Shown: positions 49,623-57,008 of the stretch, piece by piece | Layout: every line of letters begins with the position of its first letter | Numbering within the stretch: position 1 is the stretch's first letter | NCBI RefSeq assembly: GCF_029773605.1 | Contig: NZ_CP103807.1 | Location: 558,001 to 622,000, forward strand | Origin: Actinobacillus genomosp. 2 | GTDB lineage: Bacteria > Pseudomonadota > Gammaproteobacteria > Enterobacterales > Pasteurellaceae | Length of the DNA stretch: 64,000 nucleotides | Reading direction: 5' to 3' | Translations under genes and position numbers: made by a program | Notes under the pieces: model-generated | Databases searched by the model: none | Seen by the model: only the letters and a program-made list of their open reading frames with translations | What the model was told of the DNA's origin: nothing

Positions 49623-50684
49623 ATGTATCAAATTCCAACGCTTGAGGATGTGCGAAGTGAAATCCTACGAGACATTCAATCATTAGAACCTACAGCAGAT
49701 ATTACAGTGGACTCGGACTATTACGTCCGAGCATCTGCTTTAGCAAGTTGTGCTATCGGCTTATATGCTCATCAAAACTGGATTGTACGCCAGTATTTCC
49801 CGGACACCGCAGACTCAGAATACTTAGAAATGCACGCTAAATTGCGGAATATCTACCGCAAAAATGCCACTTATGCGAGTGGCTCGCTAAAAGTATTTGG
49901 CACAGTTGGTGCGGTAATTCAAGAAGGCTTGCAGATTAAATACGGCGAGCGTTTTTATGTGACTAAAACAGCAAGTGTTATTGGTGATGATGGCTCTGCC
50001 ACTGTGCGAGTAATTGCAATGGCAACAGGAGCTTTAAGCAATGTTAAGTCAGAAAGTAAAGCACAACTGACCGCCGCCCCTGTTGGCGTATCAAGCGATT
50101 GCTTGTTATTGCCCGATGTAACAGGTGGAACGGAAGTGGAAAGTGATGCAGCTTTATTAGCTCGATTATTAGAGCGTATTCGCCGCCCACCGTCTGGCGG
50201 AAATAAAAATGACTTCAGGCAATGGGCTGAAAGCGTTGATGGTGTTACCTCGGCATTTATTTACCCTTTAAGACGTGGCGAAGGTACGGTAGATATTGCC
50301 ATTACCTCCGGCGATACCGTGCCAAGTGATGAAATTGTACAGACAACACAATCCTATATTGATGAAGTCCGCCCTGTGACGGCTAAGTCGGTTTATGTGC
50401 TTAAACCTGTTGAAAAACAGGTGAATTTTGAAATTAAAGTCCAACTTGATTCAGATACAACACTTGAGTCGGTAAACGTAGAAATCAAAAATGCTCTAGC
50501 AAATTACTTTTTATCCCTCAAACCGGCAGACACTTTAATTATCTCACAGGTTGAGGCAGTAATTAGTGATTTAGTCGGTGTGGTAGATCGTGAAATTGTG
50601 CAGCCTACCCGAAACCAAACGATTGATGCCTACCGTGAAATGGGTTGGTTTAAATTAGGCAATGTGCGTGTGGAGTTAATGTAA
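49623..50684 (+). CDS. Baseplate J-like protein (Mu gp47-like)
   Basis: A 353-residue Baseplate_J protein, length as in Mu gp47 (360). LLARLLERIRRPPSGGNKND (about 179-198) is the family signature. It forms wedge arms with gp46 and gp48. Its stop overlaps the gp48 start by one base. Confidence 0.93.
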   Translation: MYQIPTLEDVRSEILRDIQSLEPTADITVDSDYYVRASALASCAIGLYAHQNWIVRQYFPDTADSEYLEMHAKLRNIYRKNATYASGSLKVFGTVGAVIQEGLQIKYGERFYVTKTASVIGDDGSATVRVIAMATGALSNVKSESKAQLTAAPVGVSSDCLLLPDVTGGTEVESDAALLARLLERIRRPPSGGNKNDFRQWAESVDGVTSAFIYPLRRGEGTVDIAITSGDTVPSDEIVQTTQSYIDEVRPVTAKSVYVLKPVEKQVNFEIKVQLDSDTTLESVNVEIKNALANYFLSLKPADTLIISQVEAVISDLVGVVDREIVQPTRNQTIDAYREMGWFKLGNVRVELM

Positions 50685-51250
50685 TGGTTACAATTAACTC
50701 TAAGCACGGTAAAGCATTGAGCGGTTTATTACCACCGGTGTCGTATGACCCAAACGGCAGATGGTTAGCATTATCTCTCGAGGTTGAAGGACGTGAGCTA
50801 GATCGCATTGATGCAAGAGCCAAGACTTTAACTGATGCCGTTGATGTATCAAGCGGCATTTTTATCGACGACTGGGAGCGAGTTTGTGGCTTAACGGCAA
50901 ATAGCTTATTGCCCATTGAAACTCGAATTGAACGAGTGATTGCAAAGTTGAATCAGCTTGGAGGGCTGTCGATTGGGTACTTGATGGCACAAGCGAAAGC
51001 ATTAGGTTATGAGTTTAAAATCCACGAGCCCGAACCGTTTAGATGTGGCATTAACCGTTGTGGCGACAGGCTTTGGGATAAAGATTTCATCTGGATGTTT
51101 TTTATTGATTTTAACCGAGCAGAAAACACCGATCCTTATTTGCCAGCACCGGTTATTAACACGCCGGAAACATTAAAACTCTTATTAGATGAAATTAAAC
51201 CTGCATTTACCCGATATTGGGTAAGAGATTTTACCGGATGGAATAAATGA
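50684..51250 (+). CDS. Baseplate protein (Mu gp48-like, DUF2313)
   Basis: A 188-residue DUF2313 protein (Mu gp48). The C-terminal half contains RCGINRCGDRLW, a conserved double-Cys motif, and ends TRYWVRDFTGWNK. It connects the wedge to the fibre. Its stop overlaps the fibre start as ATGA. Confidence 0.9.
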   Translation: MVTINSKHGKALSGLLPPVSYDPNGRWLALSLEVEGRELDRIDARAKTLTDAVDVSSGIFIDDWERVCGLTANSLLPIETRIERVIAKLNQLGGLSIGYLMAQAKALGYEFKIHEPEPFRCGINRCGDRLWDKDFIWMFFIDFNRAENTDPYLPAPVINTPETLKLLLDEIKPAFTRYWVRDFTGWNK

Positions 51251-53760
51251 GACAAAAAATGAATCCGATTGCGACTGATAACGGTCGCTTTAAAGATGGC
51301 AACCCTGCAACCGGCGAATATGGCACAGTTGTGACTGCTGAACATATGAATAACGTGCAAGATGCTGTACGTACAAACCAAGGCGAAATCTTAACCGTTT
51401 TAAAAGAGGCAGGCATTGAGCCCAATGAAACAGATGAAACACAACTGTGGCAAGCGCTGCAGGTTATTTCCGGACAAGTTGAATCTATTGATGCTTTACG
51501 CCAATTTGAGCCAGTAAGAGATCGCCAAATTGCTTATGTAAAAGGATACTATGCCGGCACGAATATCGGCGGAGGGGAGTTTTATGCGGATTTTACCGAT
51601 AAAACGACCGCTGATAATGGTGGCACGGTGATTGTAACCGAGGAGGGGTTGCGTTGGAAAAGAATTTACCAACAAATCACTCCTTTTGATTTTGGTGCAA
51701 AGAGTGAAGGACATAATGATGAACAAGCTTTTTCTCTACTTGAATCTGCAATTATATCAAATGAGGTTGTCGATTTATGCGGGAAAACTTTCGTTATTGA
51801 TGTAAAAAAAGAGAAATACAAATATTCCAATGGATATTTTTATTTTAAGGGTTTGAACGGTTTGTCTACCTACGAAGCACCATATGGCTTATTAAAAACT
51901 GGCAACGGCATTGTCAGAATTAATGGCGGTGAAAAATTTGGGAATGATTACAAAAAGGAGATTGATCCTTTTAACTTGCCCGAAACCGTCGTCGCAATCG
52001 GCGGCGGTGCATTATCAAATTGTACGGGTGCCGGTCAGACGATTGCCATCGGCAGTAATGCGTTGAATAGAGCGAAGAAGAGTTATACAAATATTGCGAT
52101 TGGCGAGAGTACGCTCGAATACTTACAGTCAAGCGGAAGCGTATACGGTACTGGCGGGGGTGGTTCAAGAAACGTCGCTATTGGCGGCAACGCGTTACAA
52201 TTTTTAGAAGACGGCGTGAGAAATATCGCCATCGGTAGAAATACCGGTTGTGGAGTATCAAAAGCATGGGATTCTGTCCTTATCGGTGCGAGTGCAATGG
52301 GAGGTGTAAACGTAAACGGCTGGCATCCTAATGTTGAAAGTCAATTAGGTAACAAACAAGTTGACGCTAAAGTTGTTGCAATTGGTGCAAGTGCTTTGCA
52401 TCATTTTAATGGCAATTTTGCTGTCGCAATTGGTCATCAGAGTGGACAGAATCTAAAAGTTGGTAATGCCAATACCCTAGTAGGCTACCGAACCGGTAGT
52501 AACTTGGAAAGTGAGGTTGGTTGGGATGGCTATCAACGAACCATTTATGGTGGTAATGACGGACAAAAAGTTAATTACCATAAACATGGCAATCACATTA
52601 CAGTGACCATTGAGGGGCATCAATGCGTAGTCGGCGGTAGTGCGAACATTCGATGGGATACGGGACCTGCATTTCCGCAGCCGGCTCATTGGCACGCTTG
52701 GAGGCAGGAGGTATTATCAGTTACGAACAACACGGTGACATTCTATTGCCCCTACAACGGGGACGGAGAGGGAACTGCAACGATATTCTGGAGCTTATCG
52801 AAAGAACTCAATAATAATATATCTCAGCACAATACAATTATTGGACACTTAGCCGCTTACGATGTGGGAATGGCAAAAGAATCGACAATTGTTGGCAGTA
52901 TGTCTGTCCAAGCGAAAGCGAATTTGTCTAATAGTGTCATTCTTGGAGCGAGAAATTTGACCAAAGCAACAGAAGTGAACCACTCCATTGTTATTGGTCA
53001 CGGTATCGAACAAGAAGCGTCTGATTATAATTATAAGTTAGATATCGGTAATACGATTACGGGAGATTTGCTTAAACAAAGAGTAGGCATTAATTTAAAG
53101 AATAACCCTCCTTTAGCACCGCTCCATATCAGAAATAAAATAGATAACGGCAATGGACGGACAAATGAAGTAGATGGCTTACTGGTTGAAAGCTCGGCGA
53201 GTGCAACCGTTCATATCGATGGTAAAAATACAGCAAATCTTGATTTTGTAAATGTTGGCGTAGTTAAAGGCGGTTTACGCTACAGCTTTAGTGGCGAATT
53301 ATTAACTATGTTGGTGGGAGGCGTAGCGAGCTGGCGATTTAACGAAGACCATGTGATGTATCCGGATGTAGACCTCCGAAATAGGATAGGTTCAGCGACA
53401 AGAAGGCTCAAAGAGGTATTTGTTGAAACTCCAACGAAAGAAGATGATAGTGATAAGGTTGCAACCACGAAATGGGTTAAGAGCCTATTTTCACAGAAGC
53501 TCACTACCAACAATGGTTGGAGTATAAATGCAAATGGCGAGATTGAACAATGGGGTACTATCGAAATGCCTCAAGGCAGTAATACGGTCACTATTAATTT
53601 TCCGATTGCTTTTAACGAATGTTTTTTCGTCATCCCTATCGACATGTCGAATACAGGTGATGTGGTGGGGATGAGTGTCGCATCTAAATCAACAACTAAA
53701 GCGGTTATTCAAGGCACAAAGTATGCCGGTACAATTCAATGGTTTGCAAAAGGGAGATAA
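51247..53760 (+). CDS. S: Tail fibre with YadA-like head repeats (Mu gpS position)
   Basis: An 837-residue fibre. The N-terminus (about 1-75) is the Mu-type baseplate-binding part. Residues about 245-415 contain at least eight short repeats of the pattern xxAIGxxAL (IAIGSNAL, IAIGESTL, VAIGGNAL, IAIGRNTG, VAIGASAL, VAIGHQSG), and more occur near 565-600. This resembles the YadA/trimeric adhesin head. The C-terminus (about 755-837) is a gp53-like fibre end (IEQWGTIEMPQGSNTVTINF). It should decide host range. Confidence 0.88.
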   Translation: MRQKMNPIATDNGRFKDGNPATGEYGTVVTAEHMNNVQDAVRTNQGEILTVLKEAGIEPNETDETQLWQALQVISGQVESIDALRQFEPVRDRQIAYVKGYYAGTNIGGGEFYADFTDKTTADNGGTVIVTEEGLRWKRIYQQITPFDFGAKSEGHNDEQAFSLLESAIISNEVVDLCGKTFVIDVKKEKYKYSNGYFYFKGLNGLSTYEAPYGLLKTGNGIVRINGGEKFGNDYKKEIDPFNLPETVVAIGGGALSNCTGAGQTIAIGSNALNRAKKSYTNIAIGESTLEYLQSSGSVYGTGGGGSRNVAIGGNALQFLEDGVRNIAIGRNTGCGVSKAWDSVLIGASAMGGVNVNGWHPNVESQLGNKQVDAKVVAIGASALHHFNGNFAVAIGHQSGQNLKVGNANTLVGYRTGSNLESEVGWDGYQRTIYGGNDGQKVNYHKHGNHITVTIEGHQCVVGGSANIRWDTGPAFPQPAHWHAWRQEVLSVTNNTVTFYCPYNGDGEGTATIFWSLSKELNNNISQHNTIIGHLAAYDVGMAKESTIVGSMSVQAKANLSNSVILGARNLTKATEVNHSIVIGHGIEQEASDYNYKLDIGNTITGDLLKQRVGINLKNNPPLAPLHIRNKIDNGNGRTNEVDGLLVESSASATVHIDGKNTANLDFVNVGVVKGGLRYSFSGELLTMLVGGVASWRFNEDHVMYPDVDLRNRIGSATRRLKEVFVETPTKEDDSDKVATTKWVKSLFSQKLTTNNGWSINANGEIEQWGTIEMPQGSNTVTINFPIAFNECFFVIPIDMSNTGDVVGMSVASKSTTKAVIQGTKYAGTIQWFAKGR

Positions 53761-53765
53761 TAAAT

Positions 53766-54389
53766 ATGAATTATTTTTATGATTTAAAAACGCAATCTTT
53801 TTTAGTAGAAGGAATACATAAAATCCCGTCTTCAGCCGTTATGGCAACAGAAAAAGAATATCGATATCTAGCTGACGGTCGTAGCCGTGGCAAAGAGATT
53901 ATAGTGATGAATGGCACACTTACGCTCACAAGTGTGCGTCCATCACCATATCATACATATAATGGCAAAGAATGGATTATCACGCCCGAGCAACAAGCGG
54001 TCAAAAAATCCGAAGAAATCGCCATTATGCGAGAAAAAATCAACGCATTGCGAGATGAAAAATCAGCCGGTGGCGTTTTTGTTGAATCATTAAGAAAGTG
54101 GTTTGATTCGGATAGTAAAGCTCAGTCTAAGCTACTCGGCTTAAAAGCGACGATGGATTTAGTCGGCAACGAAATGACTGTGAGCTGGACCTGTGCGGAT
54201 AACACGGACGTAGCAAATTTCGGCAAAGCACAATTAACCGCAGTGATTGCGGCAATTTTAAAAGCTGAAAACCATAATCACACCGTGGCAAGAAAGCATA
54301 AGCAGGCTTTAGAGCAAGCCGATAATCCGCTTGAGTATGATTATTCTAAGGGTTGGTCTAAAACCTATTCAGAATCTCTAGGAGAGTAG
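53766..54389 (+). CDS. U: Tail fibre assembly protein (Mu gpU-like)
   Basis: I start at ATG 53766, with GGGAG upstream. The 207-residue protein has the fibre assembly pattern: an N-terminal MNYFYDLKTQSFLVEGIHK and a middle WIITPEQQAVKKSEEIAIMR. It helps the fibre fold or attach. It lies six bases after the fibre gene. Confidence 0.85.
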   Translation: MNYFYDLKTQSFLVEGIHKIPSSAVMATEKEYRYLADGRSRGKEIIVMNGTLTLTSVRPSPYHTYNGKEWIITPEQQAVKKSEEIAIMREKINALRDEKSAGGVFVESLRKWFDSDSKAQSKLLGLKATMDLVGNEMTVSWTCADNTDVANFGKAQLTAVIAAILKAENHNHTVARKHKQALEQADNPLEYDYSKGWSKTYSESLGE

Positions 54390-54392
54390 GTT

Positions 54393-54845
54393 ATGGATAA
54401 CATTTATTTAGCAATGTACAAAGCAAAAGGCAATTGGATTGACTCGGTTATCAGATTCTTTACCGGCAATCCGTATTCCCATTGCGAAATCGCTATCAAG
54501 AAATTGAAATTTGAAAGCGGTGATCGTTGTCGTCCAGAAGAATATTACGAGTGTTATAGCTCTAGCCCTCGTGACGGCGGAGTGAGAATGAAACGACAAC
54601 AATTACCCCATGACAAGTGGGATTTAATCCCGATCGATAAACTTATAAACAGTGAGGATATTATTGATTTTTTCCAAAAAACTAAGAGTAAAAAATACGA
54701 CTACCTTGGTGCATTAGGCATAGTATTTGGTACGCCTGAAAAACCTAACAGGTTTTTCTGTAGCGAATGGTGTTATAACTTAGTATTCGGTCGCAAGGAT
54801 GGTTATAAGATTAGCCCAAATAAATTAGCGGAGTTACTCAAATGA
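54393..54845 (+). CDS. Predicted permuted NlpC/P60 (YiiX-like) cysteine peptidase
   Basis: A 150-residue protein with the layout of permuted papain-like enzymes (YiiX/YebB/LRAT group). His31 in GNPYSHCEIAI comes first, and the likely nucleophile Cys is in the later FFCSEWCYNLVFG (about 124-136). There is no signal peptide. It follows the fibre assembly gene, outside the standard Mu gene set. It might trim peptidoglycan or a lipid or protein substrate; this is a motif-based prediction. Confidence 0.7.
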   Translation: MDNIYLAMYKAKGNWIDSVIRFFTGNPYSHCEIAIKKLKFESGDRCRPEEYYECYSSSPRDGGVRMKRQQLPHDKWDLIPIDKLINSEDIIDFFQKTKSKKYDYLGALGIVFGTPEKPNRFFCSEWCYNLVFGRKDGYKISPNKLAELLK

Positions 54846-55183
54846 TTACTAAGCAGAAATTAAAGCTAAAGCGCGGAGATGATCATTCATTCCGACTTAC
54901 TTTTAAACAGAATGGTGCTTTTTTTAATTTAAGTCAGGTGGCAAGAATTGACTTGCAAGCTATTTATCGATCAACTGTTGTGCTTAATATCTCAACTGAA
55001 AGTGGACTAATAGAAAAGCTGAGTGATAACTCCATTTTACTTAATATTCCCCATACCTTAACGGAAAATGATCAATGGGTCCAAGCCCAATATGATTTAC
55101 AGTTTACTTTTAGGGACGGGAAAGTTAGAACGGTGATGGAAGGTAACATTGAGTTATCTCACGACATCACTATCGCAAGATAG
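54842..55183 (+). CDS. Phage protein resembling BppU-type baseplate N-terminus
   Basis: A 113-residue beta-rich protein (LKLKRGDDHSFRLTFKQNGA, then FNLSQVARIDLQAIYR), similar in pattern to the N-terminal domain of BppU-type receptor-binding baseplate proteins. It overlaps the peptidase gene by four bases. It may anchor the products of the next genes to the virion. The similarity is weak. Confidence 0.55.
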   Translation: MITKQKLKLKRGDDHSFRLTFKQNGAFFNLSQVARIDLQAIYRSTVVLNISTESGLIEKLSDNSILLNIPHTLTENDQWVQAQYDLQFTFRDGKVRTVMEGNIELSHDITIAR

Positions 55184-55191
55184 GTGGATGA

Positions 55192-55329
55192 ATGAATGAT
55201 GAAATTACTGTAGACATTGAACCGGTAGAAGTAGATCTCAATGTAGAAATTGCTGAGGTAGAACGGGTGGAGGTTGGCGAGCAATCTCTGCCAGATTTAT
55301 TAGCTATATATAAATTAGCCAAACTATAG
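55192..55329 (+). CDS. Small acidic protein of unknown function
   Basis: A 45-residue frame preceded by GGTGG. It is almost half acidic and hydrophobic alternating residues (DIEPVEVDLNVEIAEVERVE), with a helical end. It fills the gap between two co-directional genes exactly. It is probably a real small virion-linked gene, but no family is known to me. Confidence 0.5.
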   Translation: MNDEITVDIEPVEVDLNVEIAEVERVEVGEQSLPDLLAIYKLAKL

Positions 55330-55339
55330 GAATAAAAGA

Positions 55340-55681
55340 ATGACGACACAAAATGAAAAATTTACACAATTTGCTCAAGCAGTGGGAGTTGATGTAAAAA
55401 CTATCAACGAGAAGATTAAAACCATTGAACTAATGGTTAATGGCAAAGTGAGTAACATAGAGATTCAATCGGCTATTGGTGCATTAAGAAATGAGTTATT
55501 AGGCGGTGTGGCAGCAGAGTATGACACGCTCAAAGAGCTGGCAGACAAACTCAACCAACTTGCCAATGATGATAATCTTAGTAGTGCCATTTTACAGAAA
55601 TTTACCGAGATTCGTACAGAAATTGATGAATTAAAGAATGTGGATTTAGTCACCACATATAATCAAGCCAAGGGAGCTTAG
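55340..55681 (+). CDS. Coiled-coil phage protein of unknown function
   Basis: A 113-residue acidic helical protein preceded by AGGAATAAAAG. The segment LGGVAAEYDTLKELADKLNQ resembles stretches seen in the N-terminal regions of tail fibres. With the next gene it may form a separate, two-chain receptor-binding unit. This is inference from pattern and place. Confidence 0.55.
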   Translation: MTTQNEKFTQFAQAVGVDVKTINEKIKTIELMVNGKVSNIEIQSAIGALRNELLGGVAAEYDTLKELADKLNQLANDDNLSSAILQKFTEIRTEIDELKNVDLVTTYNQAKGA

Positions 55682-55684
55682 TAT

Positions 55685-56065
55685 ATGAGTATAGAGCTTG
55701 CTAATGCCATTGGTCGCGATATCAAATCGATCAATGCTACATTACTTGATTTATCCAAAGTGAATAATTATCCTCTCACATTTAGAGGGACGGCTACTGT
55801 TTTCGGTGGTGACAGGGTAGATAGACGAAACCTTGCCGTTAGGAGTGGTGTCGGGATTATTCATTTAGACTTTCAGGTATCTTCTTCAGGGCAGCAACAA
55901 ATAGCCGAGTTATCCGCAGATAGCCCTACCTTTATTAAATTGATAGAGGTCCAAGCGACAGGGGGAGGAACAATATGGTTGGACCCGGGGCGACGAGCAA
56001 TTTATGCTTCGGGATTATCAACAGGATCGAGAATCATTGTAGACTTAATGGGGTTTGTTCGCTAA
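55685..56065 (+). CDS. Phage protein of unknown function, possible fibre tip
   Basis: A 126-residue protein with a short helical N-terminus like that of the gene before (IELANAIGRDIKSINATLLD) and a beta-rich C-terminal region (LAVRSGVGIIHLDFQ, GGGTIWLDPGRRAIYASG). It is the last gene of the prophage and is followed by a terminator. A receptor-binding tip is plausible, not proven. Confidence 0.55.
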   Translation: MSIELANAIGRDIKSINATLLDLSKVNNYPLTFRGTATVFGGDRVDRRNLAVRSGVGIIHLDFQVSSSGQQQIAELSADSPTFIKLIEVQATGGGTIWLDPGRRAIYASGLSTGSRIIVDLMGFVR

Positions 56066-56100
56066 ATTCATTTTTAATATATTCTTCAATAGTGAAAATT

Positions 56101-56137
56101 AAAGCTACTTCAACATAGTTTAAAGTAGCTTTTTTTA
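56101..56137 (+). terminator. Terminator at the end of the Mu-like late genes
   Basis: AAAGCTACTT / AAGTAGCTTT stem with a 12-base loop and a T7 run. It is the last feature before the right end sites. Confidence 0.85.
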
Positions 56138-56188
56138 TAAAATATTTTACATTATTTAAAGTTTATTTATGTAAAATATATTGCAATT

Positions 56189-56219
56189 CTATGCAAAAAA
56201 AATCGACAGATTACATACA
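56189..56219. repeat. Right-end transposase site and probable Mu-like right end
   Basis: CTATGCAAAAAA at 56189-56200 repeats the left-end 12-mer, in inverse orientation to the 20029 copy. The prophage probably ends shortly after at CA 56214-56219. The flanking sequence codes for a cut-off secreted protein on the minus strand. Confidence 0.6.
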
Positions 56220-56300
56220 AGGATAAGTTTGCACTCTATCAATATGGCTAAAAGTAAAATTTGAAGCCAATATCCCCAGCAATAAAACCCACCGTTTCAT
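56211..56300 (-). pseudogene. N-terminal fragment of a secreted protein, cut at the Mu right end
   Basis: Directly after the stop of the gene at 56301 (TAGATG) a second frame starts on the minus strand with a clear signal peptide (MKRWVLLLGILASNFTFS). It ends after 29 codons at a TAA just inside the presumed Mu-like right end. The rest of the gene is missing, so this looks like a gene broken by insertion or by deletion up to the phage end. Confidence 0.55.
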
Positions 56301-56471
56301 CTAACGATACACTCCTCCATGTCCAGAACAAGTACCAGTTCCGCTTGATGATGAATAACTCCCATCACAACAAGTTGACTTGATATTCGGATCATATGGA
56401 TTACGAGTGGTATATGCCATCGTTGAGATTGAAGATACTAATAAAATAGTTGCAATTACTGTTTTAAACAT
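56301..56471 (-). CDS. Small Cys-rich secreted peptide (DUF3761-like)
   Basis: A 56-residue protein with GAGGG before its ATG. The signal peptide covers about 1-19 (MFKTVIATILLVSSISTMA). The mature part has CCDGSYSSSSGTGTCSGHGG, the DUF3761 pattern of C-DG-Y...C-S-HGG. It is divergent from an HTH regulator. Function of the family is unknown to me. Confidence 0.75.
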   Translation of the reverse strand: MFKTVIATILLVSSISTMAYTTRNPYDPNIKSTCCDGSYSSSSGTGTCSGHGGVYR

Positions 56472-56566
56472 TGTTATTCCCTCATAAATTAAAACGAAGT
56501 TAAATCCGTTAATGATTTAACCATTTTAGTTTAAAATAAACCAATTAAGTTTACAATATATTTTAT

Positions 56567-56589
56567 AGTTCAAGCATAATTTATGAACT
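56567..56589. promoter_or_regulatory. Candidate autoregulatory operator of the HTH gene
   Basis: AGTTCA and TGAACT are inverted around 11 bases and end exactly at the ATG at 56590. A regulator bound here would block its own translation start region and possibly the divergent gene. The region between the two starts (118 bases) is AT-rich. Confidence 0.5.
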
Positions 56590-56946
56590 ATGAAAATTAA
56601 AACAGACAAAGAAAGATTTAGTGAACGCTTAAAATTTGCTTTAAGCGTAGCCTATCCTAAAGGCTTAAAAACAAGTCAGATTGCCATAAAATTTAACCTA
56701 CAATATGCTGAACAACCGATCACTCAACAAGCTGTCCATAAATGGTTAAACGGATTAGCTATTCCTTCTCAGGATAAAATAGAAACTTTAGCAAATTGGT
56801 TAAATGTGAAACCGGAGTGGTTAAGATATGGTGTTGCGGATGAGCAGGAATTTCAATCAACTGATGAAATTTTATCCCGTCTTATTCAAGGGCTATCAGA
56901 ACAGCAAAAAACAGTTTTGATTAATTTAATTACATCATTCAAATAG
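56590..56946 (+). CDS. HTH-type transcription regulator
   Basis: A 118-residue protein with an XRE-like helix-turn-helix (KTSQIAIKFN and ITQQAVHKWLNGLAIPSQDK, about 27-60) and WLNVKPEWLRYG, a stretch common in phage Cro/CI-type regulators. It has no peptidase domain. It could be a remnant phage regulator or a host gene controlling the secreted peptide at 56301. A terminator follows. Confidence 0.75.
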   Translation: MKIKTDKERFSERLKFALSVAYPKGLKTSQIAIKFNLQYAEQPITQQAVHKWLNGLAIPSQDKIETLANWLNVKPEWLRYGVADEQEFQSTDEILSRLIQGLSEQQKTVLINLITSFK

Positions 56947-56958
56947 ATAATATTAAAT

Positions 56959-56980
56959 GGGCAGACACAATGGTCTGCCC
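56959..56980 (+). terminator. Terminator between the HTH gene and mnmC
   Basis: GGGCAGAC / GTCTGCCC stem with a six-base loop and TTATCTTTTA after it. It serves the HTH gene and, read backwards, may also end mnmC. Confidence 0.75.
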
Positions 56981-57008
56981 TTATCTTTTATAGTATCAAT
57001 GCTTCAAA

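Larger units (their letters stand above)
19962..56219 (+). mobile_element. Mu-like transposable prophage
   Basis: The gene order is that of Mu and Pasteurellaceae relatives such as FluMu and SuMu: repressor, Ner, MuA, MuB, Gam, GemA, Mor/C, lysis, terminase, portal, F, G, I/Z, T, sheath, tube, gp41/42, tape measure, N, P, gp45-48, fibre. The 12-mer CTATGCAAAAAA occurs near both ends in inverted arrangement. Exact ends are not certain; TG at 19962 and CA at 56218-56219 are my best guess. The flanking 5-mers (ATTTT and AGGAT) do not match, which fits loss of one flank. Confidence 0.85.

Noticed and set aside
53739-53765. Upstream start for the fibre assembly gene
   Set aside because: It lies inside the fibre gene without a ribosome site, while ATG 53766 has GGGAG and gives the family N-terminus.
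56211-56219. Exact 5-bp target duplication of the Mu-like element
   Set aside because: I compared the 5-mers next to plausible TG and CA ends on both sides and found no match; the ends are therefore given as approximate.
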